DNA of 39,753 bases from Candidatus Egerieousia equi. GTDB taxonomy: Bacteria; Bacteroidota; Bacteroidia; Bacteroidales; UBA932. A model generated the notes under the pieces. It was not told where the DNA came from. It did not search any database and was given only the letters and a program-made list of their open reading frames with translations. This document shows positions 6,920 through 15,242 of the stretch, piece by piece. Numbering within the stretch: the first letter of the stretch is position 1; the number at the start of each line of letters is the position of its first letter. A program made the translations under genes and the position numbers. The stretch lies in assembly GCA_018065035.1 (NCBI GenBank), contig JAGHUC010000136.1, positions 1-39,753 on the forward strand, given 5' to 3'.

Positions 6920-8113
6920 CTATTTGTCACTCAAATGAGCTTGCATCCTGGTGCGTGAGAATGGTTTGATGTTCTCAACAATCCACTCGCGCATGGCCTT
7001 GCCGTCAGGAGTTTCCTGTTTGTAGCTCATGAAATCAAGCTTGATGTCCAGAGCGTCGGCAACCCTCTTTGCGAATACAGGCCATATCATGCCAATGTCG
7101 CCGATTACAGGAAGGCTGCCCTCGTGACGGGCGAATGCCGACATTTCCATTCTGAAAGGTATCTTGGAAATCTTTGTCTTAGGCAGGCCCTTGTTGATTG
7201 CCTCCTGAATCATTGCACTCTGCTTCTGCAGATCCTGAGCCTTGCGGAGATTCTCATCAAGGTCAAACCTGATGAGTGTTTTCTCCTTCAGGCTGTAAAC
7301 AGGCTGCTTCTGCCACCAGCTCCATATTCCGTGGCCAGTATAAGTTTCGAACGGGCCATCGTGTATCTCCTGGGTGAGGGCAACAGCTGATTCAAGAATG
7401 ACATCGGCACTTCCCATAAGAGCGGCTATACGACGTGAACGCTGGGCAACCGGAATACTGTCTGCAACTGCAAGACCAACGTGACCGCCGCCCACCAGCT
7501 GCGGAATTGTAACAAGTACAGGCACGCCCTTGGCTGCACCTGCACCAAGCATTGTACGCTCATCACAGCCCCAGCCGGCTACGGTTTCAAAAGGCAGACC
7601 TGTCTGGCGGCAGATGGAATGAATTTCATCGGCCAGCATTTCAGTCCTCAGACCCATAGGGTATGCCATGTTTGCGGCCGCCTTTATTATAACGTGGCCT
7701 TCTGCATTGTGTCTCTTTGCAAGCAGTTCCTTGTCAAGAATCATTTCCTTTGAAAGTTCCTCAAGCTGCTCGTCGGTCATATCTGTGAACTCGAACACAT
7801 TGCCCCTTGGCATTCTCTCCTCCTCGAAACCGAACTGTGAAGCCGGACACATCTTAACTCTGTCAAGCGTACCGCCCATTTCATGGTTTACAACCGCTGA
7901 ACTGGTTGTAACGCCATCGACTATTCCCTTATTGATAAGTTCGGCAATCAAGGTGGTAACTCCCTCGTGTATGTTAGGGCCGCTGCCTGTCACAACCACG
8001 AATTTGCCTCCGCGTTTCTTTGCAGCAATCACTTTTTCTATTGCAGTGTCAAGAGTCTGTTTTGAACGATCATCAAGTTCAGAGTAGAATTTATCAATAA
8101 GTTCTGTGTTCAT
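6920..8113 (-). CDS. Conserved protein of unassigned family, possibly nucleotide-binding
   Basis: A 397-residue soluble protein with no signal or membrane helix. I do not recognise the family with confidence. Near residues 36-48 a beta strand runs into a glycine loop (GKFVVVTGSGPNIHEG), followed by LIAELINKGIVDGVTTSSAVVNHEMGG, a pattern that recalls the NAD-binding cores of deoxyhypusine synthase or LOR/SDH-type proteins. Later segments look like an active site: AGWGCDERTMLGAGAAKG, PQLVGGGHVGLAVADS and GPFETYTGHGIWSWW. The sequence is even and well formed, so it is a real, conserved enzyme-like protein. It has its own -7 box (8140-8147), converges on higA and is divergent from rfbC. Confidence 0.75.
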   Translation of the reverse strand: MNTELIDKFYSELDDRSKQTLDTAIEKVIAAKKRGGKFVVVTGSGPNIHEGVTTLIAELINKGIVDGVTTSSAVVNHEMGGTLDRVKMCPASQFGFEEERMPRGNVFEFTDMTDEQLEELSKEMILDKELLAKRHNAEGHVIIKAAANMAYPMGLRTEMLADEIHSICRQTGLPFETVAGWGCDERTMLGAGAAKGVPVLVTIPQLVGGGHVGLAVADSIPVAQRSRRIAALMGSADVILESAVALTQEIHDGPFETYTGHGIWSWWQKQPVYSLKEKTLIRFDLDENLRKAQDLQKQSAMIQEAINKGLPKTKISKIPFRMEMSAFARHEGSLPVIGDIGMIWPVFAKRVADALDIKLDFMSYKQETPDGKAMREWIVENIKPFSRTRMQAHLSDK

Positions 8114-8139
8114 ATTCGATTATCATTTATTCTGTATAA

Positions 8140-8178
8140 CAAAAATAGAGTATTTCACGCTATATTTCACTAATTTTG
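8140..8178. promoter_or_regulatory. Divergent -7 boxes between the unassigned gene and rfbC
   Basis: The minus strand has TATTTTTG at 8140-8147, about 27 bases before the ATG at 8113. The plus strand has TAATTTTG at 8171-8178, about 50 bases before the rfbC ATG. Both match TAnnTTTG, but neither has a TTTG at the correct distance, so these are moderate calls. Confidence 0.35.
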
Positions 8179-8228
8179 TAAAGATTTTTCAAAACCCGGC
8201 AACAGGACCGGAATTTTTCAAGCACAAG

Positions 8229-8795
8229 ATGGAGATAGTAGAAACCGGAATACAGGGATTGCTCATACTGGAGCCTAAGGTTTTCCAGGACAGCAGAGGT
8301 TATTTCTTTGAATCGTTCTCGCAGCGTGATTTCGACAGACTTGTTTCAATTCCGCTTTACGGTCACAGCATCAGTTTCGTTCAGGACAATGAGAGTCTCT
8401 CTTCCTACGGTGTTGTCCGCGGTCTCCATTTCCAGCGCCCTCCATACGCCCAGAGCAAGATTGTAAGATGCGTCCTCGGCAAGGTTCTTGACGTTGCCGT
8501 TGACCTCAGGCGCAATTCGCCAACCTACCTGCAGCACCGTGCGGTCGAGCTGTCCGCTGAGAACCACAGGCAGCTTTTCATTCCGAAAGGCTTTGCCCAC
8601 GGTTTCTCCGTCCTTTCCGAAAAAGCGCTTTTCCAGTACAAATGCGATGAGTTCTTCCATCCAGAAGCAGACTCAGGCATCCAGCTTTCAGATCCTTCAC
8701 TGGCGATAGACTGGAAAATCACCCTTGAAAACGCCATCATATCTCCGAAGGACCAGGTCCGCCCTCTTCTGAAAGACAGCGTAATAGAATTCTAG
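8229..8795 (+). CDS. rfbC: dTDP-4-dehydrorhamnose 3,5-epimerase
   Basis: RfbC/RmlC epimerises C3 and C5 of dTDP-4-keto-6-deoxyglucose on the way to dTDP-L-rhamnose for surface polysaccharide. The 188-residue length is standard. Motifs visible are FQDSRGYFFESF (about residues 19-30), RGLHFQ with catalytic His67, DVAVDLRRNSPTY (88-100), FIPKGFAHGF (117-126) and the Tyr in FQYKCDEF (about 137). The start at 8229 (MEIVETGIQG) matches the family; the frame is open upstream to 8106, but that part contains the promoter. The other rml genes are not in this window, so the gene stands alone here. Confidence 0.95.
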   Translation: MEIVETGIQGLLILEPKVFQDSRGYFFESFSQRDFDRLVSIPLYGHSISFVQDNESLSSYGVVRGLHFQRPPYAQSKIVRCVLGKVLDVAVDLRRNSPTYLQHRAVELSAENHRQLFIPKGFAHGFSVLSEKALFQYKCDEFFHPEADSGIQLSDPSLAIDWKITLENAIISPKDQVRPLLKDSVIEF

Positions 8796-8805
8796 ACCGG
8801 GAATA

Positions 8806-9372
8806 TCAGAACTGCTTAACTTCCGCATGGCCTGACCAGTCAAGCCTGATATTGTTGCCATTGGAGTACTGAAGCTGCAGAGTAGCCTTGAAACTTTGTA
8901 CTGTCTCCTGCGTAACGCAGAATTTCCCTTGCTGTATTGTAAAGCTCTGCGGTTCCCAATTGTTATTTACTATTACGGGTGCGGCTTCACCAAAGGTATA
9001 GTATGCGCCTATTAAGTTCTCATTGCTGTTCAGGAAAGAATGAACGGCCCATTGTGGAATGAAGTTGCTTGGAATGGCCTCATACTGTTTTGTCATGTCT
9101 ATCTCCTTTCCAAGGAACATTTTAGGGAAAGTTATCTGTATGCGCTCGGCATTCGGTTCGTTTCCGGACGTGAAGAGTATCTGGAAGCTTTCCGTTCCGG
9201 GATATTCCTGATCAGCTTCGCTCAGATATACATTCACTGCGCTTATCTTATAAACATTTGCATTCTTCACAATGCTGTTCTTTTCATCCACCGGCTCCGG
9301 CTTGCCGCCATCACTTTTACTGCACGACACCAGACAGAGCGCAGCAGCAATTATCATCAGGACATTTTTCAT
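8806..9372 (-). CDS. Hypothetical lipoprotein
   Basis: A 188-residue exported protein with a lipoprotein signal ending in LCLVSCSK (Cys near residue 18). The mature part is beta-strand rich with no recognised domain and no catalytic motif. The start at 9372 is preferred over an in-frame ATG at 9396 because the promoter's -7 box lies at 9396-9403. It converges on rfbC with a 10-base gap and is a single-gene unit bounded upstream by the terminator at 9416-9452. Confidence 0.7.
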   Translation of the reverse strand: MKNVLMIIAAALCLVSCSKSDGGKPEPVDEKNSIVKNANVYKISAVNVYLSEADQEYPGTESFQILFTSGNEPNAERIQITFPKMFLGKEIDMTKQYEAIPSNFIPQWAVHSFLNSNENLIGAYYTFGEAAPVIVNNNWEPQSFTIQQGKFCVTQETVQSFKATLQLQYSNGNNIRLDWSGHAEVKQF

Positions 9373-9395
9373 AAAACTTGAGTAATCAATTTGCA

Positions 9396-9427
9396 CAAAG
9401 ATAACTGATTATTGCAAAAAAAATCAA
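9396..9427 (-). promoter_or_regulatory. Promoter of the hypothetical lipoprotein gene
   Basis: On the minus strand, TTG (9425-9427), a 21-base spacer and TATCTTTG (9396-9403) fit the Bacteroidetes consensus. The transcript would start near 9392, giving a leader of about 20 bases. The -33 box overlaps the end of the upstream gene's terminator hairpin, an economical arrangement. Confidence 0.55.
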
Positions 9428-9452
9428 GGGTGACTTGTGAAAGCCACCCTTG
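9416..9452 (-). terminator. Rho-independent terminator after the membrane-anchored unknown
   Basis: CAAGGGTG and CACCCTTG pair as an 8-bp stem (9425-9432 with 9445-9452), which may extend by CTT/AAG past one mismatch. On the minus strand the stem is followed after one base by a run of eight T (9416-9423). It lies 22 bases past the stop of the gene at 9475. Confidence 0.85.
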
Positions 9453-9474
9453 GAATATATGCTTGACTGAAATA

Positions 9475-10155
9475 TTACTCCCAGTTACCTGCGTTGTTGT
9501 TAGGAGCGTCGATGCTACCAACCTTGAGGCCAGGATATCTGCCCTGCTCGGTTCTCTCAGCAACGATGTTGATGATAAGCTGACGTGGCTCGATACCAAC
9601 GAGGAGTGATTTGTAAGGCATGCAAGCCTCGAACAGAGGAACATCCACACCTGATACCTGCTTGATTGCTGCGTTCAGAATTACAGGCTCGCCGCAGAAA
9701 GGAATAAGTTTGAGTGAATCAACAACGAAGTTAGGACGGTCATTGAACAATGTATCCTTTACAGGAACGTCCTTGTCAATCTTGAATACGAGATTCTCAC
9801 CCTGCTCATAAAGAGCCATCATCTGCTCAGGAGTGATCTTTGGATTTTTCTTCTTGATCTTTGCTGTGTTGTCTACTGCAAGTGAGTCATCATTTGAACC
9901 GATCTGCTTTGAAATAAGGATTGTACCCTCGTTGTAGAACCAGATAAGAGAGTCAACTGTAGGGGCGAATCTTGCGAATTTGCTCTTGAAGGCGACCTGA
10001 AGTGTTCTGATATCCTTGAGTCTCTGGATAGCAACAGCTTCTCTTTTCTCTTTCTGTTTGTTGAATTTAACCGGCGATTCAATGCTGGCGTAGATTGCGT
10101 ATCCCAACAATACTATGATGATAGGGAGTACGATGAAAGTGATAATCTTTTTCAT
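9475..10155 (-). CDS. Conserved membrane-anchored protein, pseudopilin-like layout
   Basis: A 226-residue protein with an N-terminal membrane helix (about residues 4-25), then a basic amphipathic segment that continues as EAVAIQRLKDIRTLQVAFKS. That pattern, a helix followed by a residue run like R-L-x-D-I-R-x-x-Q-x-A-F, resembles the long N-terminal helix of pseudopilins, but there is no clear prepilin peptidase site, so this is inference. The rest is mixed alpha/beta with no catalytic motif, ending in an Asn-rich tail. The gene has a complete promoter (10196-10226) and its own terminator (9416-9452), so it forms a single-gene unit. Function unknown. Confidence 0.72.
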   Translation of the reverse strand: MKKIITFIVLPIIIVLLGYAIYASIESPVKFNKQKEKREAVAIQRLKDIRTLQVAFKSKFARFAPTVDSLIWFYNEGTILISKQIGSNDDSLAVDNTAKIKKKNPKITPEQMMALYEQGENLVFKIDKDVPVKDTLFNDRPNFVVDSLKLIPFCGEPVILNAAIKQVSGVDVPLFEACMPYKSLLVGIEPRQLIINIVAERTEQGRYPGLKVGSIDAPNNNAGNWE

Positions 10156-10195
10156 TTAATATTTGATTTTTTATAATTATTCAATTCTAACACGC

Positions 10196-10226
10196 AAATT
10201 TAACAATTATATCTTTCCTTTCAAAC
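10196..10226 (-). promoter_or_regulatory. Promoter of the membrane-anchored unknown
   Basis: On the minus strand TTTG (10223-10226), a 19-base spacer and TAAATTTG (10196-10203) give an exact match to the Bacteroidetes consensus. The transcript would start near 10192, giving a leader of about 37 bases before the ATG at 10155. Confidence 0.75.
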
Positions 10227-10305
10227 AAAAATTGTCTTTTAGATGCAAAAAGTTGGAGCAGTGCAAAACTTTGGTGCAGTTGTAGGAAATATAAATTGTA
10301 AGTCT

Positions 10306-10313
10306 TAAATTTG
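10306..10313 (+). promoter_or_regulatory. Candidate -7 box for the DHH-FKBP-rsmD run
   Basis: TAAATTTG matches TAnnTTTG and would start transcription near 10317, about 22 bases before the ATG at 10339. The nearest upstream TTG (10280-10282) is 23 bases away, longer than usual. Confidence 0.4.
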
Positions 10314-10338
10314 AAGTTTGAATTATTTTGCACGATTT

Positions 10339-11421
10339 ATGGAGTTGAATTTAGTGAGCAAATCAAGCGCGGAAAAGTTCCTCGGGTATTTCCAAGGTGC
10401 CGGGAGGGTTGTGCTTGTTGGCCATGCGAACCCCGACGGAGACTGTCTGGGCTGCACCAGCGCCATGCTTCACTATCTGGAGGATATGGGCATTGCTGCG
10501 AATGTGATAGTTCCCGGCAAGGTTCCTGAGTTCCTGAGGTTCCTGTTCAGCGAAAGGAATGGCGTGCACAAGGAAGACGCATTGGTGGAGTTTGACAAGC
10601 GCCCTGAATACAGTGCGGAACTGGTTCAAAAGGCGGATCTTATCATCTGTATGGATTTCAATGCGTTGCACAGGGTTGATGATCTGGCCGGCATTCTTCA
10701 GAGCGCTTCAGTTCCCAGACTGCTCATTGACCATCATCCGCATCCCCAGGAGCAGGATTTCAACCTTATGCTGCTGGAAACTGAAATCTCGAGTGCGAGC
10801 GAACTCACTTTCTGGCTCATAAGGTCAATGAATGAGCTGACAACCATCGCCAGTGGAAAAAAGAAAGAGATAAGCATGCCTCAGGCTGTGAGTCTGTATA
10901 CAGGCATGATGACAGATACAAATAATTTTGACAACTCAGTATTCCCTTCAACTCATAGGATGGCGGCGTATCTGCTTGAACTGGGTGTGAACAGCGAGGC
11001 CATCCAGTGGGCTGTGTTCAATTCCTACAGGGAGAACAGGATCAGGCTCATAGGCTATCTCACCGGCAGCAACATGAAGGTGGATTACCGCCTGAAAGCC
11101 GCCTGTATGACCCTTTCCAGGGAGCAGCAGGAGAATTTCGACTTCAAGGATGGCGACACCGAGGGAGTTGTGAACATGCCTCTTGCCATAAAGGATGTGA
11201 TGATAAGTGCATTCTTCACCGAAGGGAAGACAATGACAAGGGTATCGCTGCGCGCCAAGGGCAATTTTGTGGTGAACGCATTTGCGGCAAAATATTTCAA
11301 CGGAGGCGGTCATCCAAGAGCTGCCGGCGGCAGAATTCAGGACATTCCGTTCAAGGACATTGAAACATATTTCTTCAAATGTCTGGCGGAATACATTGAC
11401 CATATGGAAATCGACAATTAA
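10339..11421 (+). CDS. DHH-family phosphoesterase (NrnA-like)
   Basis: A 360-residue cytoplasmic protein of the DHH/DHHA1 family, most like NrnA-type enzymes that degrade nanoRNA or pAp. Metal-binding motifs are in order: VGHANPDGDCLG (about residues 28-38), ICMDFN with Asp106, and DHHPHP (131-136). The C-terminal DHHA1 domain has the substrate loop GGGHPRAAGGR near residue 326. The ATG at 10339 is preferred to a TTG at 10318, which lies at the predicted transcript start. It heads a plus-strand run with two FKBP-like lipoproteins, a DUF3822-like protein and rsmD; the next gene starts 13 bases after its stop. Whether it cleaves nanoRNA, pAp or a cyclic dinucleotide product cannot be told from sequence. 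Confidence 0.9.
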   Translation: MELNLVSKSSAEKFLGYFQGAGRVVLVGHANPDGDCLGCTSAMLHYLEDMGIAANVIVPGKVPEFLRFLFSERNGVHKEDALVEFDKRPEYSAELVQKADLIICMDFNALHRVDDLAGILQSASVPRLLIDHHPHPQEQDFNLMLLETEISSASELTFWLIRSMNELTTIASGKKKEISMPQAVSLYTGMMTDTNNFDNSVFPSTHRMAAYLLELGVNSEAIQWAVFNSYRENRIRLIGYLTGSNMKVDYRLKAACMTLSREQQENFDFKDGDTEGVVNMPLAIKDVMISAFFTEGKTMTRVSLRAKGNFVVNAFAAKYFNGGGHPRAAGGRIQDIPFKDIETYFFKCLAEYIDHMEIDN

Positions 11422-11434
11422 CGGTGATGCGGAA

Positions 11435-11989
11435 ATGAAAATCAAGGAGGCTATAAGGAAAGCGGATTCAATGATATGGGTGCTTGCAGTCATTGCAGTG
11501 TCATTCAGTGTGTTCGCGTGTCAGAAAGAGGATCTGAAATCCGCCATCGCAGACCAGGACAAGGAGATAGAGCGTTTCGTGAACAGCCTTGCCGGTATGG
11601 ATTACAGGATTGAGAGGCATGAAGGAATAGTAAGGGCTGTTGTTGAGGAGGGAAGCGGCGAGGAGGCACAGAACGGAGACAGCCTGCACTTTATTTACTC
11701 CGGATACATATTCAGCGGTGGTCCCGGCACGTTATTTGTAACGAATGACACCATCATGGTTGACGATACAACATTTTTCCCTGCCTGCCAGGCTCCTGAA
11801 AGAATATGTCTGGGAAGCACTCCTCTGATTGAAGGTCTGGCCGAAGGTTTGAAAGGTGTTAAGAAAGGAGAGCATTGCTATATCTTCTTTTCTGCAAAAT
11901 ATGGTTTCTACAACACTATCGTTTACGGTGTACCAAAATTAAGTCCGCTGTTTTACGACATAGTGGTTGAAGATGTGATAAAGAACTGA
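11435..11989 (+). CDS. FKBP-type peptidyl-prolyl isomerase lipoprotein (divergent)
   Basis: A 184-residue exported protein with a lipoprotein signal (Cys in VFACQKED, about residue 29). The FKBP-like fold spans about residues 65-180: VEEGSGEEAQNGDSLHFIYSG at the start, LIEGLAEGLKGVKKGEHCYIFF in the middle, and LFYDIVVEDV at the end. Several canonical active-site positions are altered, including the FDSS segment, which is replaced by an insert, so isomerase activity is uncertain. The frame is open further upstream into the DHH gene, but ATG 11435 matches the signal peptide. It is followed after 11 bases by a second FKBP-like lipoprotein. Confidence 0.82.
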   Translation: MKIKEAIRKADSMIWVLAVIAVSFSVFACQKEDLKSAIADQDKEIERFVNSLAGMDYRIERHEGIVRAVVEEGSGEEAQNGDSLHFIYSGYIFSGGPGTLFVTNDTIMVDDTTFFPACQAPERICLGSTPLIEGLAEGLKGVKKGEHCYIFFSAKYGFYNTIVYGVPKLSPLFYDIVVEDVIKN

Positions 11990-12000
11990 TAATTTGAAAA

Positions 12001-13077
12001 ATGAGTAGAATATATATGTACAGGAGATTCATTTATTGTTTGGCGGCAGTGTTAACAGTCTTTTCTGCTTCGCAGTGTGCGAAGGAGGCGAGCAGGTCCA
12101 ATGACGATGTCCAGAAGAAGATACTTGACGCCTATATCGAAGTTTATTGCCCCGGTGCTGAAGTGACCTCCTCCGGTCTGGTGATTCTCAGTGAGGAACC
12201 GGGCACAGGCGCTCAGATGGAATGGGAGAAAGCTGCATACACTATTACGAATGTATGGGATCTGAACAATTCCTGCCTCGAGAGCCAGGACAAGGAACTT
12301 GCAAAGGAACTTGGAATGTACGAAAGCAAGAATTATTACGGACCAAGATTTCATACCGCAGGTTATGGTTCAGAACAGCTTGGTTTCTCGGAAGCATTGT
12401 GCAGAATGAGGGAGGGTGGCAGGATAAAGGTCATATTACCACCGTGGCTTTCATACTTCGACTACTATGCAAATGGTCAGAACAAGTCGGAGAACAGCGG
12501 TGTGAACCTTATGTATGACATAAAGATGCTGACCGTAATAACCGATCTCACCGAATACCAGAACGATTCCCTGAGGTCATACGCAAGACGCTTTGACATC
12601 AAGGATCCGGAAGTTGAAGCGTTCTACTTCAAGAAGATCTCAGGCACTCAGGAAGATACGATCAAGCAGGGCAAGACAGCGAAAATCCGTTATGTGGGCA
12701 AACTGCTCGACGGCTATGTATTCGATACCAACATTGCCGACACAGCAAGAAAGTACGACATTTACGATGCATCCAATTCGTACGACGCACTTTCCGTAAC
12801 ATACGAATCAACATATCAGGAAATGTCCACATACACCTACGCATCCGGCCAGGCAGCTTATGAATCAAGTTCGTTGTCATCCAGCGGTGGTGACTCCGAC
12901 AAACTGATTCCAGGCTTTGCAAAGGCATTGAAGCACCTTACATATGGAGACCACGGCATCACCTTCTTCGGTTCGCAGTGGGGCTACGGTTCAAAGGGAA
13001 CAATGTCCGGAAGTTCAGGTGTACCAACATACTCAATGCTTTTCTTTGATATCTACATAGAGGAGAAAGATGATTAA
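12001..13077 (+). CDS. FKBP-type lipoprotein with two FKBP-like halves
   Basis: A 358-residue exported protein with a lipoprotein signal (Cys in SASQCAK, about residue 27 from ATG 12001; an in-frame ATG at 12016 is also possible). The C-terminal half is a clearer FKBP domain: KQGKTAKIRYVGKLLDGYVFDT, then LIPGFAKALKHLTYGDHGITFF and YSMLFFDIYIEE. An insert of about 50 residues, rich in Ser, Tyr and Thr, interrupts it where the flap normally lies. The N-terminal half (about 50-185) has a weaker FKBP-like pattern (EALCRMREGGRIKVILPPWLSY). It probably acts as a periplasmic or surface folding factor. The stop overlaps the ATG of the next gene by 8 bases, implying coupled translation. Confidence 0.82.
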   Translation: MSRIYMYRRFIYCLAAVLTVFSASQCAKEASRSNDDVQKKILDAYIEVYCPGAEVTSSGLVILSEEPGTGAQMEWEKAAYTITNVWDLNNSCLESQDKELAKELGMYESKNYYGPRFHTAGYGSEQLGFSEALCRMREGGRIKVILPPWLSYFDYYANGQNKSENSGVNLMYDIKMLTVITDLTEYQNDSLRSYARRFDIKDPEVEAFYFKKISGTQEDTIKQGKTAKIRYVGKLLDGYVFDTNIADTARKYDIYDASNSYDALSVTYESTYQEMSTYTYASGQAAYESSSLSSSGGDSDKLIPGFAKALKHLTYGDHGITFFGSQWGYGSKGTMSGSSGVPTYSMLFFDIYIEEKDD

Positions 13078-13528
13078 AGCCAGCTTCACCGGCAAATATC
13101 TGTGCGCGCCAGCGCAGTTCCAGGATGCTTCTTATTTTTCACAGTTGTATCCCGGCAGCACTTGCGTTTGCGTGAACATTCCACAGTACGATATGGTTCT
13201 CTCATACGAACCGGACGGTGAAGGCCTTCAGCACATTTTTGAAATACTTCTTTCCAGACTGGAACTCATCAAGGACTACAACAAGCTTCTCATAAGCTGC
13301 AAGGATAACAGAACCTATGTCACTTTTGCAACCGGAGAGAAACTTCTTCTTGTAAATTCATTTTCCACCGGCGATAGTGTTTCAATCCTTTATTATCTGC
13401 TGCTTGCATTGCAGCAGTCTCAGGTCAACCCCCAGCAGACCATAGTCCATTGCCTTGGTTTCAAGGAAAAGGTGGATGAAAAGCTTATCCGCACATATTT
13501 CAAGGATTTTGTATTTACGACAGATTGA
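13070..13528 (+). CDS. Short DUF3822-like protein
   Basis: A 152-residue cytoplasmic protein. The segment LLISCKDNRTYVTFATGEKLLLVNSFSTGDSVSILYYLLLALQQSQVNPQQTIVHCLG looks like the C-terminal half of DUF3822, a Bacteroidetes family with an actin-like (ASKHA) layout that is often encoded next to rsmD, as here. Family members I know are roughly 250-280 residues, so this copy appears to lack much of the N-terminal half; no remnant of it is seen upstream, where the FKBP gene overlaps by 8 bases. Function of the family is unknown. rsmD follows after 22 bases. Confidence 0.7.
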   Translation: MIKASFTGKYLCAPAQFQDASYFSQLYPGSTCVCVNIPQYDMVLSYEPDGEGLQHIFEILLSRLELIKDYNKLLISCKDNRTYVTFATGEKLLLVNSFSTGDSVSILYYLLLALQQSQVNPQQTIVHCLGFKEKVDEKLIRTYFKDFVFTTD

Positions 13529-13550
13529 TTAATCGTAGGAATTAAGTCAA

Positions 13551-14093
13551 ATGAGAATTATCGGAGGAGAACTCAGAGGAAAGACAATAGTACCGCCCAA
13601 TGGTTTTGCGGCAAGACCAACCACCGATTTCGCGAAAGAAGGCCTGTTCAACGTCCTTCTCAACGAATTCGACTTTGAATCAATAAGCGTACTGGACCTT
13701 TTTTCAGGAACCGGCAGCATCAGTTACGAATTCGCTTCAAGAGGCTGTAACGATATCATAAGCATTGAAATGAACCCGCTTCACGCCAACTTCATAAAGA
13801 AGACGTCCATGATGCTCGGGATATCAAAGAAAATTCAGTCAATCAGGCACAATGTCTTTGATTTCATTCCTCTGTGCAACAAACAGTTCGATATAGTATT
13901 CGCAGATCCGCCCTACAGCATCGAAGGCCTTGACACCCTGCCGGAGAGGGTGCTTGGCGAAAAATGTCTTGTAAAAGAAGGAGGCTACTTCATACTTGAG
14001 CATCCAAAAGAGTTCAATTTTGAATCACACCCCTTTTTCGTGAAAGAGAAGAAGTACGGCAACGTACACTTCAGCTTCTTCAGACCCCGATAG
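13551..14093 (+). CDS. rsmD: 16S rRNA (guanine(966)-N2)-methyltransferase
   Basis: RsmD methylates G966 of 16S rRNA using S-adenosylmethionine during 30S assembly. The 180-residue protein shows the family start MRIIGGELRGKTI, the segment RPTTDFAKEGLFNVL, the SAM-binding motif LDLFSGTGS (48-56) and the catalytic DPPY (119-122). It closes the plus-strand run from the DHH gene and is followed by a hairpin terminator at 14107-14139. Confidence 0.95.
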   Translation: MRIIGGELRGKTIVPPNGFAARPTTDFAKEGLFNVLLNEFDFESISVLDLFSGTGSISYEFASRGCNDIISIEMNPLHANFIKKTSMMLGISKKIQSIRHNVFDFIPLCNKQFDIVFADPPYSIEGLDTLPERVLGEKCLVKEGGYFILEHPKEFNFESHPFFVKEKKYGNVHFSFFRPR

Positions 14094-14106
14094 ATCACTG
14101 GAATAT

Positions 14107-14139
14107 AAAAAAATTCGCCCCGAAAAGGCGAATTCTTTT
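14107..14139. terminator. Bidirectional hairpin terminator between rsmD and recA
   Basis: AATTCGCC (14112-14119) pairs with GGCGAATT (14127-14134) around a 7-base loop. A run of A precedes it (14107-14113) and CTTTT follows, so it can end transcription from rsmD on the plus strand and from recA on the minus strand. Confidence 0.85.
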
Positions 14140-14197
14140 AGATGAAGTGACTGCCGCCACCAAGCAAAGGCAACATGCCTGCCGCATCAAGCGGTTA

Positions 14198-15226
14198 TTA
14201 ATCCTCGGCGGAAGCAAGACGCTCGCGAATGCGACCCTCTATCTCCTCGGCCAGCTCCGGATTGTCAAGCAGAAGCTGCTTGACGGCATCACGCCCCTGA
14301 GCAAGCTTGCCCTCGTTATAACTGAACCAGCTGCCGCTCTTCTTGATTATCTCGAACTCAACGCCCATATCAATGATTTCACCAATCTTTGATATGCCCT
14401 CGCCGTAGATAATGTCAAACTCGGCCTTCTTGAAAGGAGGAGCCATCTTGTTCTTGACAACCTTCACGCGGGTACGGTTACCGGTAGCATCATCGCCATC
14501 CTTCAACTGCGTAAGCTTGCGTACATCAAGACGTATTGACGCATAGAACTTGAGAGCGTTTCCACCGGTTGTGGTCTCAGGATTTCCGAACATCACTCCC
14601 AGTTTTTCCCTAAGCTGATTGATGAAGATGCAGCAAGTGTTGGTCTTGCTTATGTTGGCTGTGAGCTTTCTCAAAGCCTGGCTCATAAGACGTGCCTGAA
14701 GGCCCATCTTTGAATCTCCCATCTCCCCCTCAATCTCCGCCTTTGGTGTAAGAGCCGCAACAGAGTCAATTACAATAATGTCAATTGCTCCGGAACGGAT
14801 AAGGCTGTCTGCTATCTCAAGTGCCTGCTCACCGCAATCCGGCTGGGAAATAAGCAAGGTATCCACGTTCACACCCAGATTCTTTGCATAAGTCCTGTCA
14901 AATGCGTGCTCGGCATCTATGATTGCTGCAATTCCGCCGGTCTTCTGTGCCTGCGCAATTGCGTGAATAGCAAGCGTTGTTTTACCGCTGCTCTCAGGTC
15001 CGTAAATCTCAATGACCCTGCCTTTAGGGTAACCTCCTATTCCAAGGGCGTGGTCCAAAGCAATTGAACCGCTTGGAATCACAGGGACCTCCAATACAGG
15101 TTTGTCACCAAGTTTCATGATTGTACCTTTACCAAAATCCTTCTCGATCTTGGCAAGGGTAGCTTGCAAGGCTTTCATCTTTCCTTCCTGGACACTAAGG
15201 TCCATTTCATCTACATCTTTAGCCAT
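14198..15226 (-). CDS. recA: Recombinase RecA
   Basis: RecA forms filaments on single-stranded DNA, drives strand exchange and triggers self-cleavage of LexA-like repressors. The protein is 342 residues, slightly shorter than E. coli RecA. The Walker A motif GPESSGKT is at residues 76-83, and the conserved segments [27 protein letters not shown] and [21 protein letters not shown] follow. It is intact. The gene lies downstream of trpS on the same strand, with a 180-base repeat element filling the space; the element ends 16 bases before the ATG. I found no clear -7/-33 promoter or LexA box in that space. Confidence 0.98.
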   Translation of the reverse strand: MAKDVDEMDLSVQEGKMKALQATLAKIEKDFGKGTIMKLGDKPVLEVPVIPSGSIALDHALGIGGYPKGRVIEIYGPESSGKTTLAIHAIAQAQKTGGIAAIIDAEHAFDRTYAKNLGVNVDTLLISQPDCGEQALEIADSLIRSGAIDIIVIDSVAALTPKAEIEGEMGDSKMGLQARLMSQALRKLTANISKTNTCCIFINQLREKLGVMFGNPETTTGGNALKFYASIRLDVRKLTQLKDGDDATGNRTRVKVVKNKMAPPFKKAEFDIIYGEGISKIGEIIDMGVEFEIIKKSGSWFSYNEGKLAQGRDAVKQLLLDNPELAEEIEGRIRERLASAED

Positions 15227-15242
15227 AGTAATAAGTTATTTG

